A stretch of DNA of 64,000 bases, from assembly GCF_006539525.1 (NCBI RefSeq), contig NZ_BJNE01000001.1, positions 124,001 to 188,000 on the forward strand, written 5' to 3'. Each line of letters opens with the position of its first letter. The first letter of the stretch is position 1. Made by a program: the position numbers and the translations under genes. Below, piece after piece: positions 26,718 to 38,485 of this stretch. The notes under the pieces are model-generated. The model was not told the DNA's origin, did no database searches, and was given only the letters and a program-made list of their open reading frames with translations. The DNA comes from Glutamicibacter nicotianae. GTDB taxonomy: Bacteria > Actinomycetota > Actinomycetes > Actinomycetales > Micrococcaceae.

Positions 26718-27836
26718 GTGTCGTTAGTGCTTCCCGACGACGTTATTGAGCTCTACCCAGAAAGCGACCGTGAATGGGCGCGGGACTTCAACATTGCTCT
26801 GTGGTGGAAGGACCTGGATGATTCACAGTGCGCAGCGGAACTGGGGAAGGTCCTGGATGCCATCCGCGACAGCGGGCAGAGCGCGGAAGAACTCTTCGGT
26901 GATCCCGCCGAATTCGGCGAAGTCCGCGCTTATGCGCGCTTGACCCCTCAGCAACTGGCTGATTCGGAGCTGCCGGTCAGTAATAGCTGGGGCCTGATTG
27001 CTGGTGCCGGCTTGGTCGTCGGGCTGTTATGCGCAGGGTTCGGTATTTGGATCGGATTCAGAGATGGATGGGCCGCGACATCGTGGCATTATTGGCAGCT
27101 GGCGGCTTTGTCCGCCGGGGCCGGCTTGGCAGTATCTGGACACCTGTGGTGGTTGCATCGGGTCAGGGGCAAATTCGCCCTATCCTGGATACTCGGCCTT
27201 GCCGCAGCCACTGCTGCCACCGCTGTAGCCGTGCTGATCGCAGTACTCGGCGCGGAGGAAGCGATGCCGCTGCCCAACTGGCTGGTGCCGATCATCGGCG
27301 TTGCACTGGTTGTCAGCGTTTTTTGGTTGCCGTTCGCAGAGGAATCTGGCGCGAAACGAGAAGCGGTCTGCGTGGATGTGGATCCTGAGTCCTGGTTTGC
27401 CGAGGTTTCGCGTTTACTACGCGGGCGCTATGGAATGCGGAGCAAAGAGGCGGACTTCGCCCTTGAATCTGCCCGCGAACACTGGTCAGCCCTGCACAGG
27501 GAGGACGGCAATGCCAGAATTTCCGAAGAGTTCGGCACGCCGATCGAATTCGCCATCGGGCTGTCGGTCAACACCGGCAAAGCGTTAAAGCGGCGCTGGT
27601 TGCTTCGTCGCCTGTTTCCGCTAGCCGTCGTGGGTCTGTACAGCATCAGCCTTGTTCCGGCAGTGATCGCTCCAGAACGCAGCGGTTGGGATATCTTCTT
27701 CGCGGTCTGCATGCTGATTTTTGCTGCAGGGACACTCTATGAGCTGCGTCCTGCGAACCGGGCAAGCTATGTCGAGGACAGGCTGGCCGAAAGGCGTGCC
27801 CAGTCCCGCGGGCTGGAAGAAGGAAAAGATGGGTAA
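26718..27836 (+). CDS. Multi-pass membrane protein with duplicated soluble helical domains (HAAS/permease-prefix-like)
   Basis: A 372-residue protein of unknown function with a two-fold layout. Residues 1-85 are soluble and acidic (ELYPESDREWARDF, LGKVLDAIRDSGQSAEEL, GDPAEFGEV), then four predicted transmembrane helices lie between about 93 and 206. A second soluble block at 215-290 repeats the theme (WFAEVSRLL, ESAREHWSAL, EFGTPIEFAIGLS), followed by two more helices. Such short helical domains before membrane segments are typical of genes paired with PadR regulators. AGGAG precedes the GTG. Its end overlaps padR by 8 bases (ATGGGTAA). Confidence 0.65.
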   Translation: MSLVLPDDVIELYPESDREWARDFNIALWWKDLDDSQCAAELGKVLDAIRDSGQSAEELFGDPAEFGEVRAYARLTPQQLADSELPVSNSWGLIAGAGLVVGLLCAGFGIWIGFRDGWAATSWHYWQLAALSAGAGLAVSGHLWWLHRVRGKFALSWILGLAAATAATAVAVLIAVLGAEEAMPLPNWLVPIIGVALVVSVFWLPFAEESGAKREAVCVDVDPESWFAEVSRLLRGRYGMRSKEADFALESAREHWSALHREDGNARISEEFGTPIEFAIGLSVNTGKALKRRWLLRRLFPLAVVGLYSISLVPAVIAPERSGWDIFFAVCMLIFAAGTLYELRPANRASYVEDRLAERRAQSRGLEEGKDG

Positions 27837-28158
27837 AGATGCGCCATTTCCCGGTAGCTGGCAACGCGCGATACTGCCTATGTTGCTTCTTGCAGAGCTC
27901 TCCAGCAGCCCGGCTCATGGTTATGCGCTGTCCAAATCCCTGCAGGAACGGGGTTTCGGTCCGATCAAGGGTGCTACGCTCTATCCCGCATTGTCCAAGC
28001 TTGAGGCCGCGGGCTACGTGGACACGCGGTGGGAAGAAGGCCAAGGTGGTCCTGGACGGAAGGTCTACGGGCTATCTGCCGCCGGTCGCGCCGAACTGGG
28101 CCGCCAGCGCGACAGTTTCGATAAGCTGGCAGCACTGGTTCAATCCACCGGAACCTAG
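27829..28158 (+). CDS. PadR-family transcriptional regulator
   Basis: A 109-residue regulator whose winged helix is clear: AILPMLLLAELSSSPAHGYALSKSL, then GPIKGATLYPALSKLEAAGYV and the wing GGPGRKVYGLSAAGRAEL. PadR proteins are usually repressors that respond to small molecules and control a neighbouring membrane protein. The chosen ATG (27829) overlaps the upstream gene by 8 bases and has AAGGA close by; in-frame starts further up lie inside that gene. The stop shares the palindrome CTAG with the convergent dtd gene. The inverted repeat at 26675-26697 is its probable target. Confidence 0.85.
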   Translation: MGKDAPFPGSWQRAILPMLLLAELSSSPAHGYALSKSLQERGFGPIKGATLYPALSKLEAAGYVDTRWEEGQGGPGRKVYGLSAAGRAELGRQRDSFDKLAALVQSTGT

Positions 28159-28592
28159 GCCAGATCGGCCGAATCCACAATCACCGTGAAAGGCCCGGAA
28201 TTCACCAGCGACACATTCATCATCGCCCCGAACTTCCCGGTCTCCACGTGGGCCCCCAGCTCCCGCAGGTAGGACACGAAGTACTCGTAGAGCGGTTCGC
28301 TCACTGGGCCCGGCGCGGCATTGGACCAGGACGGGCGCCGGCCCTTGCGCACCGAGCCGTAGAGCGTGAACTGGCTGATCACCAGCAGTGGAGCGGCAGT
28401 GGACTCTGCACTGGATTCGTCCTTCAAGATCCGCAGCCGCCAGATCTTCTCCGCAACCTTGCGTGCCGTTGCTTCATCATCGTCATGGGTGACCCCCAGC
28501 AGGATCACCAGCCCGGGGGAAGCGAGACGGCCTACGATCTCCCCTTCGATTTCGACGTGGGCGGTGCTGGCGACCTGGACGACGGCGCGCAT
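28155..28592 (-). CDS. dtd: D-aminoacyl-tRNA deacylase
   Basis: A 145-residue DTD enzyme that removes D-amino acids (and glycine from tRNA-Ala) from mischarged tRNAs. Conserved features are MRAVVQVASTAHV at the start, GLVILLGVTHDD, the active-site segment ISQFTLYGSVRKGRRPS and the C-terminal LVNSGPFTV carrying the cross-subunit Gly-Pro motif. Length is standard. The ribosome-binding site GAAAGGAC precedes the ATG. It overlaps the convergent padR stop by 4 bases. Confidence 0.95.
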   Translation of the reverse strand: MRAVVQVASTAHVEIEGEIVGRLASPGLVILLGVTHDDDEATARKVAEKIWRLRILKDESSAESTAAPLLVISQFTLYGSVRKGRRPSWSNAAPGPVSEPLYEYFVSYLRELGAHVETGKFGAMMNVSLVNSGPFTVIVDSADLA

Positions 28593-28669
28593 GGAGCAAG
28601 TCCTTTCAAGAGGCGGTGTGTGAGTGCGACGACGCGTTGGCTTGCGCCGCGCGACTACCAGAGTATCGG

Positions 28670-28675
28670 TAGGCT
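28670..28675 (+). promoter_or_regulatory. Candidate -10 box for leaderless rarA mRNA
   Basis: TAGGCT, then six bases, then the GTG of rarA. No ribosome-binding site lies in the gap. Confidence 0.45.
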
Positions 28676-28681
28676 TAGGGG

Positions 28682-30088
28682 GTGAGCGATTTGTTCGATT
28701 CCTTGTCCGATGATCAGCACGATGGGAGCACCTCCCAAGTCAACCGGCCGCGTCCGCCGCTGGCGGTGCGCATGCGCCCGCGATCCCTGGACGAACTGGT
28801 TGGCCAGCAGCACCTCTTGGGTCCTGGCTCTCCGCTGCGCCAGCTCGCCGAGCATCCGGAAACCGGCCTGGCAGGCCCGGCCAGCGTGATCCTCTACGGC
28901 CCTCCGGGGATCGGCAAAACCACCATCGCCCACGTGATCGCCCGCGCCACCGACCGCAAGTTCGTCGAGCTCTCCGCGATCACCGCAGGCGTCAAGGACG
29001 TGCGCCGGGTCATCGAGCAGGCGAAGGACGACCGAGATCTGCGCGGGATCACCACCGTCTTGTTCCTCGATGAGATCCACCGCTTCAACAAGGCCCAGCA
29101 GGATGCCCTGCTGCCCGGCGTGGAGAACCGTGTTGTCGTCCTAGTAGCCGCGACGACCGAAAACCCTTCCTTCTCGGTGATTTCTCCGTTGCTCTCGCGC
29201 TCCTTGCTGCTGACCTTGCGCCCGCTGACCGACGGCGACCTGTCCACCTTGCTCGAGCGCGCTGTAGCCGACGAGCGCGGCTTCGATGGACAAGTGATCC
29301 TGGACGACGAGCAGCGCGAGGCGATTGTCCGCCTGGCCCAGGGCGATGCGCGCCGCTCGCTCACCGTGCTGGAGGCCGCCGGCGCGGTCGCCTGGAACGC
29401 CGCCGGGAAGGATGTCGCACCGCCGGTGCACATCACCGCAGGCCATGTGCAGCTGGCCATGGACCAGGCGGTACAGCGCTACGACAAGGATGGCGACCAG
29501 CATTACGACATCATCTCCGCGTTCATCAAGTCCATCCGCGGCTCGGATGTGGACGCTGCCCTGCACTATCTGGCCCGCATGCTCTCCGCAGGGGAGGACC
29601 CCCGCTTCATCGCCCGCCGGCTGATGATCTCGGCCTCGGAAGACATCGGCATGGCCGATCCCACCGCGCTCCCGCTCGCGGTCGCCGCTGCCCAGTCGGT
29701 TCAGCTCACCGGCATGCCCGAAGCGCGGATCATGCTTGGCCAGGCGACAGTGCATCTGGCCACCGCTCCGAAGTCCAACGCCTCCTACAACGCGATCAAC
29801 GCCGCCCTGGCCGATGTGTCCGAAGGCAAGGGCTCGCTGGTACCCGACCACCTGCGCGACGCGCACTATCCAGGTGCCAAATCGCTGGGCCACGGGGTGG
29901 GCTACATCTACTCGCACGATGCGCCGCATTCCATCGCCACCCAGCAGTACCTGCCCGATGACCTGGTGGGCACCAACTACTACACGCCCACCAATAACGG
30001 CGCCGAAAAGACCCTTGGGTCCCGCCTGGCCCGCTTGCGCGAGATCATCCGCGGCAAGGATCCGCTGCGTTCCAAGGGCAAGCGCTAA
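28682..30088 (+). CDS. rarA: Replication-associated recombination protein RarA (MgsA)
   Basis: A 468-residue AAA+ ATPase of the RarA/WRNIP1 family acting at stalled replication forks. Walker A GPPGIGKT is at residues 73-80 and Walker B with [14 protein letters not shown] follows; sensor 1 lies in [14 protein letters not shown]. The C-terminal part with SEDIGMADP and [20 protein letters not shown] is diagnostic of the family and forms the tetramerisation region. The GTG at 28682 is the likely start. It sits between dtd and rpsD as a single gene. Confidence 0.95.
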   Translation: MSDLFDSLSDDQHDGSTSQVNRPRPPLAVRMRPRSLDELVGQQHLLGPGSPLRQLAEHPETGLAGPASVILYGPPGIGKTTIAHVIARATDRKFVELSAITAGVKDVRRVIEQAKDDRDLRGITTVLFLDEIHRFNKAQQDALLPGVENRVVVLVAATTENPSFSVISPLLSRSLLLTLRPLTDGDLSTLLERAVADERGFDGQVILDDEQREAIVRLAQGDARRSLTVLEAAGAVAWNAAGKDVAPPVHITAGHVQLAMDQAVQRYDKDGDQHYDIISAFIKSIRGSDVDAALHYLARMLSAGEDPRFIARRLMISASEDIGMADPTALPLAVAAAQSVQLTGMPEARIMLGQATVHLATAPKSNASYNAINAALADVSEGKGSLVPDHLRDAHYPGAKSLGHGVGYIYSHDAPHSIATQQYLPDDLVGTNYYTPTNNGAEKTLGSRLARLREIIRGKDPLRSKGKR

Positions 30089-30128
30089 GTGTGCGCTAGG
30101 ACTCAGCGAAAGCAACGGCGATTTCGTG

Positions 30129-30275
30129 TAAACTTGATCCTTGGCTGGCAAGCCTTGCCTGTGCATTCGAGTGATCGGCTGCACAGCGAGGTTGAAGTGA
30201 AGCAGGGACGCGACGCCCACACACTCTCCCTCCTGGAGGCCAGTAGATACCGTCGCTAATCGAAAGGGACACACC
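30129..30275 (+). promoter_or_regulatory. rpsD promoter and 5' leader
   Basis: TAAACT at 30129-30134 is a -10 candidate; the same hexamer precedes efp and aspS. The implied leader of roughly 130 bases is long for this window and holds several possible stems (for example TGTGCA...TGCACA near 30160-30186). An autoregulatory S4-binding structure is possible but not demonstrated. GAAAGGGA near 30262 is the ribosome-binding site. Confidence 0.4.
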
Positions 30276-30899
30276 ATGGCTAACGCCCGTGCCCGCCGTA
30301 CCGTACGCCTCTCGCGTGCGCTCGGCCTTGCATTGACTCCAAAAGCTGAAAAGTACATGGAGCGCCGTCCATACGGTCCAGGCCAGCACGGCCGCGCCCG
30401 TAAGAAGCAGGACAGCGACTACGCAGTACGTCTGCGCGAAAAGCAGCGTCTGCGTGCCCAGTACGGCATCCGCGAAGCTCAGATGCTGAGCGCCTTCAAG
30501 GAAGCTAAGCGCCTCGGCGGCGAAACCGGCGGAAACCTGCTGGCTCTGCTCGAGTCCCGTCTGGATGCCCTGGTTCTGCGTGCAGGCTTCGCCCGCACCA
30601 TCCAGCAGGCTCGCCAGATGGTTGTACACCGCCACATCCTGGTCAACGGCCAGCGTGTAGACCGTCCGTCCTTCAAGGTGCAGCCGGGTCAGCTGATCCA
30701 CGTGCATGAGAAGAGCGAGAAGATGGTTCCATTCCAGATGGCTGCAGCCGGCGAGCACGCAAAGGTGCTGCCAGCTGTTCCTGCTTACCTGGACGTGAAG
30801 CTGGAAGCCCTCCAGGCGACCTTCGTGCGCACCCCAGAGCGCGCCGAAATCCCAGTGACCTGCGAAGAGAACCTCGTGGTCGAGTACTACGCACGCTAA
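30276..30899 (+). CDS. rpsD: 30S ribosomal protein S4
   Basis: A 207-residue S4 protein: MANARARRTVRLSRALGLAL start, the conserved block RRPYGPGQHGRARKKQDSDYA, and the S4 RNA-binding domain (LDALVLRAGFARTIQQARQMV and VHRHILVNGQRVDRPS). S4 nucleates assembly of the 16S 5' domain. The N-terminal region lacks the zinc-binding Cys cluster found in some S4 forms (C- type). It is a stand-alone gene here, outside the alpha operon, as in most actinobacteria. A terminator follows. Confidence 0.98.
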   Translation: MANARARRTVRLSRALGLALTPKAEKYMERRPYGPGQHGRARKKQDSDYAVRLREKQRLRAQYGIREAQMLSAFKEAKRLGGETGGNLLALLESRLDALVLRAGFARTIQQARQMVVHRHILVNGQRVDRPSFKVQPGQLIHVHEKSEKMVPFQMAAAGEHAKVLPAVPAYLDVKLEALQATFVRTPERAEIPVTCEENLVVEYYAR

Positions 30900-30916
30900 A
30901 TCCGTGCGCTAGTTCC

Positions 30917-30946
30917 AAGCCCGCAGCCGGAAACGGTTGCGGGCTT
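30917..30946 (+). terminator. Terminator after rpsD
   Basis: A 13-bp stem (30917-30929 with 30934-30946, one G-U pair) capped by a GAAA tetraloop, 17 bases past the rpsD stop. Confidence 0.85.
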
Positions 30947-31024
30947 GTCGCTTAACTACCTATATATGCTCTGACTTCGATAAGGTGGACTGGCACCAAA
31001 AACCCAAAGCAGAAGAGGAAGCAC

Positions 31025-31396
31025 ATGTCGGGTTCGGATATTGCAGGGCTCATCGCCGCCGGCGCGTTTGTCGTACTAGTTGTGCTGCTGGCAGTGCCGA
31101 TCATCAAGTTGGGCAAGGTGTTCGACGAGCTGCGCAAATCGATCAAGGACCTGGCTGACGGAACCACTCCGTTGATCGGCGAAGTCGCGACCACCGTTGC
31201 GACCACCAATGACCAGCTCAAGAAGGTCGACGTCATCACCAGCAACGTTTCTGACACCACCGCCAACGTTTCCGCGCTGTCCTCGCTGATAGCAGCCACC
31301 GTTGGCAAGCCGCTGATCAAGGTTGCAGCATTCACCGAAGGCGTGAAGGCTGCCATGAACACCAAGCCAAGCGGCAAGGCACGCCGCAGCCGCTAA
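31025..31396 (+). CDS. DUF948 domain membrane protein
   Basis: A 123-residue protein with one N-terminal transmembrane helix (IAGLIAAGAFVVLVVLLAVPIIKLG) followed by an amphipathic, coiled-coil-like region (FDELRKSIKDLADGTTPLI, TTNDQLKKVDVITSNV). This matches the DUF948 family of small proteins commonly found just upstream of alaS in actinobacteria. The function is unknown; the topology suggests a membrane-anchored cytosolic or surface coiled coil. AGAGGAAG serves as ribosome-binding site. The next small gene and alaS probably belong to the same unit. Confidence 0.85.
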   Translation: MSGSDIAGLIAAGAFVVLVVLLAVPIIKLGKVFDELRKSIKDLADGTTPLIGEVATTVATTNDQLKKVDVITSNVSDTTANVSALSSLIAATVGKPLIKVAAFTEGVKAAMNTKPSGKARRSR

Positions 31397-31476
31397 GCAG
31401 GCAACGCTGTTTGATCGAACACGTATCGGCGTGCTGAATAGGATACGGCCATCTGGTGGCCGCCAAGGAGACTAGA

Positions 31477-31686
31477 ATGAAAAAGCTCTTGTGGGTTTCG
31501 ATTGGAGTGGGCGTTGGCGTGCTCGCGTCCAAGAAATACGCTGAAGTTTCGTCCGGGGCGGCGCTGAACCGCCAGGTCGGCAAGTACGCCGACCGCGCCT
31601 CGGAATATTGGGAAGCCTTCCGCCAGGGAATGAGCTCCCGCGAAGAAGAATTGCGTTCCGCCTTGGGCGTGGACGCCGCTAAGTGA
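31477..31686 (+). CDS. Small membrane-anchored protein between DUF948 gene and alaS
   Basis: A 69-residue protein starting MKKLLWVSIGVGVGVLASKK, a single short hydrophobic Gly/Val helix, then a charged helical tail (EYWEAFRQGMSSREEELRSAL). AAGGAG seven bases before the ATG at 31477 decides this start; the frame is open 7 codons further. Its position between the DUF948 gene and alaS is conserved in relatives as I know them, which supports it being real. It is 19 bases before alaS. No function is known. Confidence 0.75.
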   Translation: MKKLLWVSIGVGVGVLASKKYAEVSSGAALNRQVGKYADRASEYWEAFRQGMSSREEELRSALGVDAAK

Positions 31687-31705
31687 AGGGATCATCCGTA
31701 ACACG

Positions 31706-34388
<2,683 letters not shown>

Positions 34389-34396
<8 letters not shown>

Positions 34397-34862
34397 TGCC
34401 GCTCTCGGCGTCGACGTGGGCCTGGCCCGCGTCGGCGTCGCCGCATCCGATCCCTCGGGAATCCTCGCCACTCCGGTGATGACCCTGCGCCGGGATGCCA
34501 AGAAGAATTCGGATCTGCGGATGCTCTTGCGCATCATTGCCGATCGCGGCGTCACCGAGGTCTTCGTCGGAGAGCCGAAATCGCTGGCCGGCAACTCGAC
34601 CGAATCCACCAAAATGGCACGTGACTACGCGATTGCCTTGGCGGAAGAAGCCGCAAGCGCTAATATCGAGCTTGAGGTTTTCCTGGTCGACGAACGCCTG
34701 AGCACCGTGAACGCGCATCGGTCGTTGCACGCCTCGGGCAAGAAGATGGCAGAGCACCGCAAGGTCGTCGACCAGGTCGCAGCCACCGAGATCCTGCAGC
34801 AAGTGCTGGAAATGCGGCGCAACAACGTCCGCGTGCAAGCCAGCCGGATTGTGCTGCGCTAG
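34389..34862 (+). CDS. ruvX: RuvX/YqgF-type putative Holliday junction resolvase
   Basis: A 157-residue RNase H-fold nuclease of the YqgF family, linked to Holliday-junction and pre-16S rRNA processing. The catalytic Asp is in LGVDVGLARVGVA; GEPKSLAGNSTES and LVDERLSTVNA carry further conserved residues. The start MANAALG at 34389 overlaps alaS by 8 bases; the frame is open upstream only as a shadow inside alaS. The alaS-ruvX-mltG-aroE order is conserved in actinobacteria. Confidence 0.93.
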
Positions 34863-34907
34863 CCCACCACCGCTAGTGCTCCACAACGACCCGAGAGATG
34901 AGAGTTG

Positions 34908-36329
34908 ATGCGAGAAGAAGCCCGCCACGAACGGCAACGCGAAACGCATCGCGCGCTATATGAACGCTTTGCCGCCGGAACCGGCGTGCCCATTGCACAA
35001 CCCTCAGAACCGGAACTGGCCGGCGCCGAGCACTACGGCGAACCGCTAGCGGCCACCGCGGAACCCGGCGCTTCGGGCGGGGAAGACACCCACACCAGGT
35101 TCCTCCCCGCCCAAGTGGCCGCTGACGCCGAAATGCAGGAATCCGACGATCCTGCAGACGCCCAGGATGAGGACTACACCGGGGAAACGCACGCCGTACA
35201 GCCGGCAGTTGTCTTCGGCGACGAGCCGCAGGACGAGCAAGCCGCGGCCCACAAGGCCCAGCGGCGCAAGCGCACCAAGCGCAAGCGCAACCTGGTGATG
35301 CTGGCCACCGTCCTGATTTTCGCGCTGGTGGTCTCCGGCTCGGTCTTCTTCGTCAAGTCCGTGCTCAAGCAGTTCAACCCGGACGACTACCCGGGCCCGG
35401 GCGGCGCCACCGTGGAATTCACCGTGGAAGATGGCTGGGGCGTGAACATCATTTCGCGCAAGCTCGAAGAGCTCGACGTCGTCTCCGACGATGGCCTGTT
35501 CTCTGACGCCGTCGCCGACTCCGAAGCCCAAAACAAGCTCATCCACCCCGGCACCTACCTGCTCAAGAAGCAGATGCCAGCAGCCGACGCTGCGGAGCTG
35601 CTCATCAACCAGCGTCCGGACAAGGTCTTCTACATCGCGTTGAAGGCCAATATGCGCATGGATGCCGCGATCAAGGAAATTGCCAAGGGCTCGGGCCTGA
35701 AGGAGAAGGACCTGCAGGCGCTGGCCAGCAAGCCGCAGGAGTTCGGCCTGCCCGACTCCGTGACGAACCTCGAAGGCTGGCTGCACCCGGGGGAGTACCG
35801 CTTCCCGCTGGAAACCAGCGCCAAGGAAGTGCTGGCCGAGCTGGTCAAGGCCACCAAGGTTTCCCTCGAGCAGGCGGGCATTACCGACCTCGACGAGGGC
35901 TACCGCATCCTGAAGATCGCCTCGATCCTGCAGGCGGAGGCGCGCACCCCGGACTACGCCACGGTCGCCGGAGCGATCGAGAACCGGCTGGATCCGGGCA
36001 ACCGCGAGACGCACGGGCTGCTGCAGGTCGACTCCGCGGTGATCTATGGGCTGGGCCGCTACTCGCTGCAGTTCAGCGCGCAGGAGAAGCAGGACGCGTC
36101 GAACAAATACAACACCTACGTGCACAAGGGCCTGACGCCAACTCCGATCGGCTCGCCAGCGAATCCCGCGATCGAGGCCGCCGCCAATCCGGAAGACAAC
36201 GGCTACTACTACTGGGTGACCGTCAACATCGAAACCGGCGAGACCAAGTTCGCCTCGACCTACGAAGAGCACCAGCGGTACAAGGCCGAATTCGACGCCT
36301 GGTGCGACGAGCATCCAGACGTCTGCTAG
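34908..36329 (+). CDS. mltG: Endolytic murein transglycosylase MltG
   Basis: A 473-residue protein cutting nascent peptidoglycan strands. A long, acidic, disordered cytosolic extension (residues 1-118) precedes a basic patch (QRRKRTKRKRN) and one transmembrane helix (about 129-150). The external part begins with a LysM-like region and contains the YceG/MltG core; the catalytic Glu is in IASILQAEARTPD, and VDSAVIYGLG and DNGYYYWV are family motifs. A TTG one codon upstream could also start translation. Cytosolic extensions of this kind are seen in other actinobacterial MltG proteins. Confidence 0.92.
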   Translation: MREEARHERQRETHRALYERFAAGTGVPIAQPSEPELAGAEHYGEPLAATAEPGASGGEDTHTRFLPAQVAADAEMQESDDPADAQDEDYTGETHAVQPAVVFGDEPQDEQAAAHKAQRRKRTKRKRNLVMLATVLIFALVVSGSVFFVKSVLKQFNPDDYPGPGGATVEFTVEDGWGVNIISRKLEELDVVSDDGLFSDAVADSEAQNKLIHPGTYLLKKQMPAADAAELLINQRPDKVFYIALKANMRMDAAIKEIAKGSGLKEKDLQALASKPQEFGLPDSVTNLEGWLHPGEYRFPLETSAKEVLAELVKATKVSLEQAGITDLDEGYRILKIASILQAEARTPDYATVAGAIENRLDPGNRETHGLLQVDSAVIYGLGRYSLQFSAQEKQDASNKYNTYVHKGLTPTPIGSPANPAIEAAANPEDNGYYYWVTVNIETGETKFASTYEEHQRYKAEFDAWCDEHPDVC

Positions 36330-36394
36330 CGCAAGCCCGCGAACGAAAGACGCGTTGCCGCCCCCAGGGCCGGGCAATTACCAGCAGGAAGTCC

Positions 36395-37243
36395 ATGAAG
36401 AAAATGAAGCAGGCAGCCGTCCTCGGCCACCCCATCAGCCACTCCAAATCGCCGGTGCTGCACCGCGCCGCCTACCAGCTGCTCGGCGCGCCGATCAGCT
36501 ACAGCGCGATCGACATGGAACCGGGCCAGGCTGCCGGGCATGCAGCCGCGCTGCGCGCAGGCAACTGGGCCGGCTGCTCGGTGACCATGCCGCTGAAGGA
36601 CGCATTCGTGCCATTGATGGACGACCTGTCCGCACGCGTGCAGCGCCTCGGCGCGCTGAACACCATCGTGGTCCGCGACGACGGCACCCTCTACGGGGAA
36701 AACACCGACGTCGACGGCCTGGTCCAGGCCCTCGACGATTTCGGGCTCGACCAGTGCGCGCAGGCGATGATCCTGGGCTCGGGCAACACCGCGCTGGCAG
36801 CCATCGAGGCCGCCGCTGAAGTGGGCGTGCGCCAGCTGGAGCTTGTCGTGCGTGCCGCCTCGCGGGCCTCCCGGGCCGTCGATCTGGCCCACCAGCTCGG
36901 GATGGAAACGACCGTCCACGAGATTTCGGGAATCGACCAGGCGCTGGCCGCGACACTGAACGGTATCCCGCTCGTGTTCTCCACGCTGCCGCCGCGTGCG
37001 GCCGACGATTGGGTGCCGGTGATCGGCGCAGGCAGCGGCATCCTGCTGGATGTCGCCTACGACCCGTGGCCCTCTGCCTTGGCACAAGCATGGCAAGGCA
37101 CCGTAATCTCCGGAATCCATATGCTCGTGCACCAAGCCGTGGAACAAGTGCGATTCTTCAGTGCCGGAGCCTGGCAGGAATCGCGCCGAGCGGACGTCAC
37201 AAATGCGATGTATGACTCTTTGGGTCTGGCCCGACACCAGTAA
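36395..37243 (+). CDS. aroE: Shikimate dehydrogenase
   Basis: A 282-residue enzyme reducing 3-dehydroshikimate with NADPH. The substrate site SHSKSPVLH is near the start, the catalytic Lys in VTMPLKDAF, and GENTDVDGL follows. The nucleotide-binding loop reads [11 protein letters not shown] where GSGGAAR is common. The ATG at 36395, with AGGAAG in front, is preferred over a longer frame whose extra 31 residues are not family-like. It leads the aro genes aroC, aroK and aroB. Confidence 0.93.
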   Translation: MKKMKQAAVLGHPISHSKSPVLHRAAYQLLGAPISYSAIDMEPGQAAGHAAALRAGNWAGCSVTMPLKDAFVPLMDDLSARVQRLGALNTIVVRDDGTLYGENTDVDGLVQALDDFGLDQCAQAMILGSGNTALAAIEAAAEVGVRQLELVVRAASRASRAVDLAHQLGMETTVHEISGIDQALAATLNGIPLVFSTLPPRAADDWVPVIGAGSGILLDVAYDPWPSALAQAWQGTVISGIHMLVHQAVEQVRFFSAGAWQESRRADVTNAMYDSLGLARHQ

Positions 37244-37272
37244 TTAGTTCGTGTCATGGCAAAATAGATGAC

Positions 37273-38472
37273 ATGTTGCGTTGGTTGACCGCGGGCGAAT
37301 CGCATGGCCCGGCACTCGTTGGAATTCTTGAAGGCCTACCCGCCGGAGTATCGGTGGATAGCGAAGCAGTGCGGGAGGCACTGGCACGCCGCCGTCTCGG
37401 CTATGGCCGCGGCGCGCGCATGAAATTTGAAAAGGACCAGGTCACCTTCCTCGGTGGCGTCCGCCATGGCAAGACACAGGGCGGCCCGGTAGCCATCGAA
37501 ATCGGCAACACCGAATGGCCCAAGTGGGAACGCGTGATGAACGCCGACCCGGTGGATCTGGATGAGCTGGCCTCGCTGGCGCGCAACGCGCCGCTGACCC
37601 GTCCGCGTCCGGGCCACGCCGATTTCACGGGCATGCAGAAGTACGGCTTCGAGGACGCCCGCCCGATCCTCGAGCGCGCCAGCGCCCGCGAAACCGCGGC
37701 CCGCGTCGCACTGGGCACGGTGGCCTCGCGTTTCCTCAATGATTTGGGCATCCAGCTCGTCTCGCACACCACGGCCGTTGGCGCCGTGGCCGCACCGGCC
37801 GATGCACCGCTGCCCACCGCAGCCGATGTCGCCGCCCTGGACGCCGACCCGCTGCGCTGCTTCCACCCCGAGACCAGCGTAGCCATGGTCGCCGAGGTCG
37901 ACGACGCCCACAAGGCAGGGGAGACCCTGGGCGGCGTCGTCGAGGTCCTCGCCTACAACCTGCCTCCGGGCATCGGTTCCTACGTGCACTGGGACCGCCG
38001 CCTGGACGCGCGACTGGCCGCCGCCCTGATGGGCATCCAGGCCATCAAGGGCGTCGAGGTCGGCGACGGCTTTGCCACCGCCGCGCGCCGCGGTTCGGCC
38101 GCGCACGATGAGATCGTGCACGCCGAAGACGGCAGCATCAAGCGCAACTCGAACCGCGCCGGCGGCATCGAGGGCGGCATGAGCATCGGCGAGGTGCTGC
38201 GCGTGCGCGCCGCCATGAAGCCGATCGCCACCGTGCCCCGCGCCCTGCGCACCGTGGACACCGCCACCGGCGAGGACACCACCGCGCACCACCAGCGCTC
38301 GGATGTCTGCGCCGTGCCGGCTGCCGGCGTGGTCGCCGAGGCCATGGTCGCTCTGGTGCTGGCCCAGTCCCTGCTGGAGAAGTTCGGCGGCGATTCGGTG
38401 GCCGAGACCAAGCGCAATATCGAGTCCTACCTGGCCAGCATCCCGGGCAATCTGGGTTCGACCGGCGTCTAG
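37273..38472 (+). CDS. aroC: Chorismate synthase
   Basis: A 399-residue enzyme making chorismate from EPSP with reduced FMN as catalyst. The protein starts [21 protein letters not shown], the family signature, followed by [17 protein letters not shown] and, further on, [19 protein letters not shown] and [12 protein letters not shown]. The start lacks a clear ribosome-binding site: CAAAAT, a near match to a -10 box, ends 7 bases before the ATG, so leaderless translation is possible. aroK follows after 13 bases. Confidence 0.98.
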   Translation: MLRWLTAGESHGPALVGILEGLPAGVSVDSEAVREALARRRLGYGRGARMKFEKDQVTFLGGVRHGKTQGGPVAIEIGNTEWPKWERVMNADPVDLDELASLARNAPLTRPRPGHADFTGMQKYGFEDARPILERASARETAARVALGTVASRFLNDLGIQLVSHTTAVGAVAAPADAPLPTAADVAALDADPLRCFHPETSVAMVAEVDDAHKAGETLGGVVEVLAYNLPPGIGSYVHWDRRLDARLAAALMGIQAIKGVEVGDGFATAARRGSAAHDEIVHAEDGSIKRNSNRAGGIEGGMSIGEVLRVRAAMKPIATVPRALRTVDTATGEDTTAHHQRSDVCAVPAAGVVAEAMVALVLAQSLLEKFGGDSVAETKRNIESYLASIPGNLGSTGV

Positions 38473-38485
38473 GAAGCACGCTTCA

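Noticed and set aside
36302-36394. Longer N-terminal start for aroE
   Set aside because: The extra 31 residues are Arg-rich and unlike the family; the ATG at 36395 has a good ribosome-binding site.
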